Source of the DNA: Cyrtodaria siliqua | Lineage: Eukaryota; Mollusca; Bivalvia; Adapedonta; Hiatellidae | Reading direction: 5' to 3' | Length of the DNA stretch: 64,000 nt | Assembly: GCA_037043455.1 (NCBI GenBank) | Contig: JAWPHD010005073.1 | Span: 62,001-126,000 of the forward strand | In this document: in pieces, positions 53,001 through 62,000 of the stretch | Numbering within the stretch: the first letter of the stretch is position 1 | Layout of the letters: each line of letters begins with the position of its first letter | The notes under the pieces: model-generated | The model's input: only the letters and a program-made list of their open reading frames with translations | Databases searched by the model: none | Told to the model about the DNA's origin: nothing | Made by a program: the position numbers and the translations under genes

Positions 53001-56000
53001 ATTCCTGTGAAGTTTCATGAAAATCCGTCAGGTAGTTTCAAAGAAGTAGTCGCTACAAGTTTTCATTATATAACTCTATGTAAACAAAGCAGCCATGTTT
53101 AAGGTCAAATCAAAACGATTTTCGACAAGGACCAACATCATGTCATACTGATCATTTTAGAAAAAGTCCCATATCAATATCTCTTATTGTTTTGAAGAAG
53201 TAGTCGCTACAAACTTATTTATTTTAAATCTATTTTTAGCTGTGGCGGCCATCTTAAATTTCCGGCCGACCTGAAATTTTTCTAGGATCAACTAGACATC
53301 AAGAGCAACATTCCTGTGAAGTTTCATGAACATCCGTCAAGTAGTTTCAGAGGAGTAGTCGCTACAAGTTTTTACTATATAACTCTATGTAACCAAAGAT
53401 GGCCACTGGCAGCCATGTTTAACGTCGAATCAAAATAATTTTCCACAAGGATCTACATCATGTCATGCTGATCATTTTAGAAAAAGTCCCATATCAATAT
53501 CACTTATAGTTTTCAAGAAGTAGTCGCTACAAACTTATTTTTTAAAAATCTATTTTTAGCTGTGACGGCCATCTTGAATTTCTGGCCGACCTGAAATTTT
53601 TCTAGGATCAATAAGACATCAAGAGCAACATTCCTGTGAAGTTTCATGACAATCCGCCAAGTAGTTTCAGAGGAGTAGTCGCTACAAGTTTTTACTATAT
53701 AACTCTATGTAAACAAAGATGGCCGCTGGCAGCCATGTTTAACGTTGAATCAAAACAATTTTTTACTAGGATCAACATCATGTAATGCTGATCATTTTAG
53801 AAAAAGTCCCATATCAATATCACTTATAGTTTTCAAGAAGTAGTCGCTACAAACTTATTTTTTAAAAATCTATTTTTAGCTGTGACGGCCATCTTGAATT
53901 TCCGGCCGACCTGAAATTTTTCTAGGATCAATTAGACATCAAGAGCAACATTCCTGTAAAGTTTCATGACAATCCGCCAAGTAGTTTCAGAGAAGTAGTC
54001 GCTACAAGTTTTTACTATATAACTCTATGTAAACAAAGATGGCCGCTGGCAGCCATGTTTAACGTTGAATCAAAACGATTTTTGACTAGGATCAACATCA
54101 TGTCATGCTGATCATTTTAGAAAAAGTCCCATATCAATATCACTTATAGTTTTCAAGAAGAAGTCGCTACAAACTTGTATTTTAAAACTCTATTTTTAGC
54201 TTTGGCGGCCATCTTGGATTTCACATCAACATGAATTTTTGCTAGGATCAACTAGACTTTATGGGCAACATTTCTGTAAAGTTTCATGAATATCCATCCA
54301 GTAGTTTCAGCTGTGAAGTCGCTACAAATAAAAGTTTACGGACAGACAGACGGACAGACGGACAGACGGACGGACGGACGGACGACGGACGCCGCACCAC
54401 GGCATAAGCTCTGCTGATCTCTGATCAGTAGAGCTAAAAAACAAAAAAACATTGATGATCAAAGAAAGAACTTGTCATAGATCTTATTAGTATACACATT
54501 CTGTAAAACTGTGTTAATATTGGATGTAAAATGCAAAGGTTAAAGAGGTAACACTGTCAACTTATGTCATTTTTGCTAATTAAGGGGCAGATAACTCATT
54601 TTAATACCTGAGGAATTGCATGATTTAAGAACTTCTCCACGACCATATTATCCAGTACACATTCTGTGAAAGTTTGGTTTGGATGGCAACAAGGTCAAAC
54701 AATTATTGTTTGCAGATTCAACGGCAGATAACTCACTTTGATACTATCAGATATATGTGGTTAAACAACTTGTCCAAGATATTATTATACACACTCTGTG
54801 AAAGTGTGGTTAAGATCAGATGGAACATTTAAGTGTTTTTATAGAAACAATACCACATTATGATTTTTTTTGATAATTGAAGGGCCATAACTCCATAGCT
54901 ATTAGCAATTGAATCCCGCTGGTTCAAGAACTCATCCGAGATATTAAAGTATAATGTACCTGTAGTTTGGTTTTTCCGAGCCGTCTTTGTTGATAAAGTA
55001 CTTGAGCATGACGGTTTTCTCAGTGTCCAGTGAATACATGAATTGAGCCTGTCCATCCAGCAGTTTCGTACCGTCATTTACAGCCATATCCGTCTTCAGT
55101 GATAACTCCTGCATTACAGATACTCAGCCAAATCAGACAATTGTACAATAAAAAGCTAATTAATTAGAAATATTCTCATACTATTAGTCATTGAGTTTGT
55201 TACTGACCCCCTACAGAAATATGTGGGGTCAGTAAGATTTATAGGGGGCGAGGCAAACATCAGTATTAAACCCATTGTAATGGAACGTCAATGTCACTGA
55301 GACGTTCGCACAATTTGATGTCATGACGTTGACGTGAAGACCGGTACAGTTTAAAAACATAATTAATTATTAGTTTATTAATTTACTTAGTATGCTTGTT
55401 ACTAACGCCTTAAAGAACTATTTGCAAATTATTTAAATTTTGAATTGGAATTGTAGTCCTTATTGTTTTAGTGACCCTCTATGAAATCTACTGACCCACT
55501 ATAGAATAACAGAGGGTCACCACGTGATTGCTCTAATCCAATGAAATTCCTCGGATTTTGTGCGAGGTGCTTTAAAAGTAGCTGAGTATATGAAAGAGAA
55601 ATATAGATATCAGAGGACACCAAAGCTTCTGTTTTGCTACAAGAGTCCCAAGAGGACCTTTAAACGACCTACTGACATATGTTCAAGGTTTTTGTATAAG
55701 GCTTTATTTATGATTATGCCTTATGATTTCAGAGATTTTTTTAAAAGTTTTCCCCTATACAAGTATAAACAAGAAATTCTGTGATTTTATATCCCCTGCC
55801 AAAGTTATGTTGTCTTCTGGGTAAAAATACTGACAGAAAAGATAAAAAAGATACACACTGCTACTAGTACGTAGTAGCCCTTGCCGTATGCAAATAGATA
55901 GTGTGGTATAACTTCTTCATGGCCACACAACTAGCTGTTTTGATGACAAGGTAGAGCACCCACCTCCCATTTTGTGATGAGAGTTTAAATCCCCTCTGAC

Positions 56001-59000
56001 TACTGATATGTCCTTATCCTATTTAATTCCAGGCACATTACAAGTACACAACTTCTATAGCTGCAGTTGTTCTTTTCCAATAAACATTTAATGTCCTCAT
56101 TTCTCCTTTTCAGACAGTTTAATTGGTCGCATATCAAAATAGAAATGTTTGTTATGTTGATACTTTAAATACTTTAGATAGACCATTCTGCTCTGCTATC
56201 CAAAAGGCAGAATATAAGAAATTATTGTAACCACCTTTGTTTATACAAGTATTAGAAACTTACAGAGCATTAAAACAAATATTTTTGAATCTTTTGTAAA
56301 GTGTAATTCTGTTCCATTGAATTGATTGCTTAAAGCATGCTATCCCACCCACAACAGCCAAATTTTACAACATATGTACACCGTTCTAAACCTACTGACG
56401 ACAAAGTATATACATATAACTTACATATTTTGAGAATCCAAACTCGATCTATAGACACAATATAAATGGCTTTAACCAGCCGGACCAAACCCAAAAACTG
56501 GAGCGTTGAATTAAGAGTTCATTTTGCGCATATTCAGTCACGAGTATTTTAAGAATCCGTGAAAAATCCTATACTTTAATTGGCTCATATACATTATTAT
56601 ATCACCTAACATCTGGATAGTTTCATACAATTGCTAGACATACAATTGCATGAAACAATTATGGTATTTAATATTGTTTCAGCTGATGAGGCCCGCCCAA
56701 TTAAACTTTTGTATGTAAATATATTGAAAGATAAAAGCAGGTTTTTCATTACCAGTAGTTGTATTTCGGCTTTATTTTTGTACTAAGGATAATGAATTAT
56801 CAAGAAAGTTTTGTATTTAGTGCATCTAACTGCAATACTGTAGATACTGTTCAATATAACACTGCTATTTAAAAAAAACACTTAACTCGGCCCTCAATTT
56901 ATATACCTGAGCTAATCTGTCCTGTATCATGTTTGCAGTAAATAAGCAAGCTTTCAATGCTTTTTCAATGACCATATAGCGTCGGAAAATAGCATGACCA
57001 TTTAGCATCAGAAAATAGGTCCTTAATAACCTAAGTTATATAAAGACTGCAGGCAACATTGTTAAATGTTTGATCTGACATTTTACAGTGGTCTTATTTT
57101 CTAAATGAACATTATAGTAAAATGCTGAATATTTGTACCTTGTTCATGCTTGGCAAAGTGATGTCCAATTGCGCCATCTTCCTGACGTCATATGGCGCCA
57201 GCACGACCTTGACACCAAGTTGCTTATTTCGATCATTCTGTGCATCCCAAAGCAAGGATCCAGTTCCAATCTTCTGACCTCCCTTATCTGTGTAGGATCC
57301 AGACATTTCTACTGTTCTGGTTGGAACCATGATTTTAATACTGGATTCATGTATCGTCATACCTCTTGGTGTCTGTTTGCTAAATTCCAAATCATAAGAA
57401 GCATCTTTTACATTTATCTTGTTCCAGGATATATCGCCGACACTTACGACCTTATCATCAGTCTTCTGGTAGCTGTTGTGTATATTCACGACTCTGCTGG
57501 GTTGGATAAGCCGAACATTAAATACTTTCTTCTCCGTGGTGAAATCTCCAGTATCAGCAAGATCAAACTGGAACCTCACAAGGCTCTTCTGCTCATCTTT
57601 GTTCCAGTTCAACACTAAATCAACATCCACACTCTCACCCTCATTAACTCCACTAAAACTGAATTCCATATTTCTTGGAGCTCTGAAGTTGACAGCACCA
57701 GTGAATTTACTGAGTGCACCAAACTCTGCATCAACATCCAGGTACTTCGTGTTGTTGTATTGCACCAGCATTATCTCCTTTGCTCTCATTGGTGAGGTAG
57801 AATGTTCATGATCATACTGGATGTTCAAATCGGTGAAATAAGCAAATGGTGTATGGACCATGAGCCCAACGCCAGCATGAACATTTCCAGATTCAGGATA
57901 TTTCCAAGTCCATGTCCCGTCAACCTCAAAAATGTCCTCGTTCCTTTCCGAATCTTCCCATGTGAGTTTGAAAACTGGTTTGTAGGTTGCCCCAAGAACA
58001 GAACTCCTAAGTTCAGCCTCAATATTTGTGATCTCTGTAAAGCCACTGGAGAAACTGGACAAAAATTCCATATCCTTTAAAGAGACATATTTTGATGAGA
58101 CACTTGCTTTGATGGGCATGTCAAGGGCACTGGTAACTACAGAAATGTCACCACCAACCTTGTCAGTAGGATCAAACTTGTAACTGACATCTACCTCAGT
58201 TTGCTCATACCCTTCATAGGGAGTTGACATTTTCATACTATATACACCAGGACTGTATTTCTGTTCCCCTTTTATTTCTTTATCGGTTGAGTAGGATGCT
58301 CTGAAATTTGACTTGTAATCTATAACTGTTTTGTCCGTCAATTCATATGCAACAAGATATTCCACCTCAATTGGCGATGGCAAGGCTGATGACGTAATAG
58401 TCGAGTCGACACCCACAGACATGGCACCACTTCTTACTGTGTCTAAACTAATGAGCCCATTCTGAGCATGTCTATAATTATAAGCTGGTCTTGGATCCTC
58501 TTTCTGCCATAAATGTTGCCACAAGTTGCCATTGAAGTTCACATCAATGCTGTGATTTTCATATCCTTCAAACGGTGTGGTAACCCTATATGAATAGGAC
58601 TTGAAGTCAAAGTACTGCTCTGCCACCACTTTTTTCTGCCCATAAGAGTATTCTTCTGTTTGCTTAAATACTTTACTATCATACATCTGTTCTGATGATG
58701 ATGAATACGGCTCTAAAAGAGGGGTATCAAAGGTCCACTTACTGCTTGAAGTGATCTCCATATTACCGTTTTGTTCATTTCGTGTCTGGATCATATGGTA
58801 ATAAAACTTATTGCTATCATAATCTTCGAAGGGCAACTCTACCACTGTATATGTTGTTATCTCCATTTTCTGCTCATCCACGGCATGCTTATAGCTAAAG
58901 TTTATACTGACATCTTTTTGCCTGATTTGGGCAAGGAATTTGGATGAGATGTCCACATTCATGGAATTAGCGCTTACTGTCTGGTTACTATTGAGTGAGA

Positions 59001-62000
59001 TGAAGCTCAGTCTTGTTTCTTCTCCAATAACAGTTGTCGACTTGGCCAAAGCAGAAAGAGTGTCTATGTTGTACAGGAATTTAGACTGACTTGTGGTCCT
59101 GTATGAGGGTCCAATAGTGTATTCAAGAATGTTTTCAAAGTTTAGAGGGTTTCCAGTGTGGTTGAACTGTAAATTCACTTCATCTTCCAGGTATGGTGAG
59201 TTAAAAATGGCACTAGAAAGTAGATCTTGTCCATCAAATGTATGTCTCCAAGATGCCTGCCACTCCTGATCATATTGGAATTTAGCTGCAGCCGTAAAAT
59301 TTTGGCGATCACCGGAGTATAAAACCTTAGCATTCACAGTCTCATATCTCTCAAAAGGTGTCGTAATGACAGCACTCGCAACACTCGACCCCCACTGAGG
59401 ATTATGGGAAAGTTCAACATCAGATTTTATCATCTTTTCATTAAAAGCAGCCTCGGTGTGAGTTTTGGTATTTGGAAAATCACCTGCATGTGAGAACAAG
59501 AAATGTGTACGAGACAGGGTAATAAAAGGCGTCAAGAATGTCAGCTGACCTTGAATGGTATCCTTCATGCTGAATGAATTTTCATATGACATCTTTTGAC
59601 CATTGGTCTCATACTCAGCTGTGGTGTGGAAATCATTTATCTTGCCTTTGTGGTTAAAATTCCATTTTACTGTTTGATAGCCACGGAAAGGACTGTCCAT
59701 TACAAAAGTGGATGTGATTGCTTCCTTTGATGAGAAAGTGGCTTCTGTGAGAACAGGCCTATTGATGCACTCACACGTGATCGTGGCCTTAGTTCTGAAT
59801 TCTTCTCGGTTACCAATATGAATGAAGCCAGCTTGCAGCTGCTTGTTGTCTGTGTATGGACTTGTGACCTTGACATTACCTTCAAGTGTTTCTAATGCAG
59901 TGAAGCGGTAATCAGTTTCGATCTTCAAAACTTGCGTTGGCAGATATTCCAGCTCAATGCCTGACACTCTTGAAACTCCCATATTATTACTATTGACCTT
60001 GACCTTCATATAGGGGTATTGTGGGAAGGGTGTTTGGAGATTGAAAGCTCCTGTGAGACTAGTTCCATGGTAATAAGCCCAAGTGTAGTTTGCTGTAGTC
60101 TTACCCACATATGGTTGCATGTCAAAGTCGGCTTCTCCATGGAAATTTATTGGGTTGCCCTCCACTCTGAATGATGTATCCAGACCTGGGAATTGTGGGA
60201 AGGGTGTCTTTATAGAGATTTGGGTTAACTTAACATGGTCAAACCTATAGACTGCATCAAAGCTGATTTTTTGTCTTGGACCAAAGTCCAGCTCCGTCTT
60301 AGTCTTCCAGTTAAGTCCGTTTCTTTCTCGTTTGGACAGTAGTACTATCTTTCCTGCCCTCTCAAATGGTGTTGATAGTTTGACACTGCTGTCAAACATT
60401 CCAAAGTTATTGTAGAACATGCTCGTGTCAACAAAAATTTTCTGGCCCGGAGCCCATTGGAAGTCCAGATATCCTCTGTATGGCATAAGACTGTGTGATG
60501 AAGTCAGTTTCAACTTCACATCATCTATATACATGCTGGTTATCTCAGAATTTAACACCACTGATCCCGGGTATTGCGAATATGACAGGTCAGTCTTATA
60601 AACATTTAAGTTGTCTTTTGATATGGAGACACCCGTTTTTACATAACTGGGTTTATCTTCGTGATTGAAGCTGATAAAAAGGTCTTTAACCTCCTCTGTG
60701 GGAATTATTAAATGGAAACTTGAAGTTAATTTACGATTAGGTTTCAGTTGATGGGTCTCATCAAATGCCACTTTAAATCTGTTTCCTCTCTTTGGCAAGA
60801 TGTCAAGAAGGGCATGAGTGCTTCCTTGCTGCTGAGCGATTTCCCACATGGTGGTGATGTCATCATTTGGTATGGTGATCTGAAGTGTACCTTTGTTATT
60901 CAGAGCAATCAGTGTTTTATCATGGGTCATGTCCATTGCCACAAGGTATTTACTCAACTCAGGCTGTGTGTAGTATTGGGACATCTCAATGGAAACTTTG
61001 GATGCAAATTTTCTTAAATCATCATTATGCTGTACATTAAGCACAAATATTCTCAGGCCTTCAAATGGTGTGCGTATATCTAAATTGCTGTTCAGTGACC
61101 GTGAAGCTTTAGTATATTGTAGTTGTCCAACTGCATCTAGGGAAAGTTTCTGTCTACCCCACTGTACAAGCATTTTAGTCTGAAGTTCATCATCTAAACG
61201 ATGCTTGATCATGGCTATCAGATTTTCATACTGTTTGAAAGGTGTTTCTATTGTTCCTACCATATCAATTGTGGCAAGTGTGAAAGGGACTTTAGAAGTT
61301 GCAGAAATCAAAATCTTTTTTTTCTTTGCCCATGTTATACTACTTTTTGTCTGATACTGCAAAGAATCACGTAACAAAGATACTGCCAGTCCAAGGTCCT
61401 CATAACCTGCAAATGGGCTTGTAAATTCCACCGACAGCTCATTTCTTTTAGCACCATCAATTTCATCATCTCTAAAGATGATATTGAATTCAAGTTGTTC
61501 TTTAGGACTCCAGGACAGTTCCACATTGGTAATGTATCTAGAGGCAGCTGAATGCTTCATAGTAAATATGATAGTCCTTGATGGGTAGTGCAGGGTTGTT
61601 GCCACTTCAAAGTCGTCCCAATTCTTAATGTCAAGTGTAACGTTTGTCAAAAATCTATCATCAATATTGTTATCAGCATCCCACTGTATGTCTATCATCC
61701 CTTGCCTCTCAGTCTTGTACTGGGAACCTGCAACGATCATGTTCACTCTTCTAGATGGCACTGATACCTCCACCATTAATTTCCCCTCTTTTTCTCGGTC
61801 AAGGTGTGCTTGAGTCAAGAACTTGTAAAGCTTCGGTCCCCTACTGAATGACGCCTCTGTAGAGAAACCATGATCCTCCCTTGTAAAGCCTCCAGTAACT
61901 CTAACTGGCTCCAATTCTGGCAGCTTGACACCAACTTCCACTTCATAAACTCGCTCTGTTGCTATCTTCAGCATAGTGTCAATCCTGGTCCTACGGCCTT

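Noticed and set aside
57112..57138. Extension of the giant exon to its frame stop
   Set aside because: The donor AACAAG|GTACAA at 57139 precedes it and joins exon 3 in phase.
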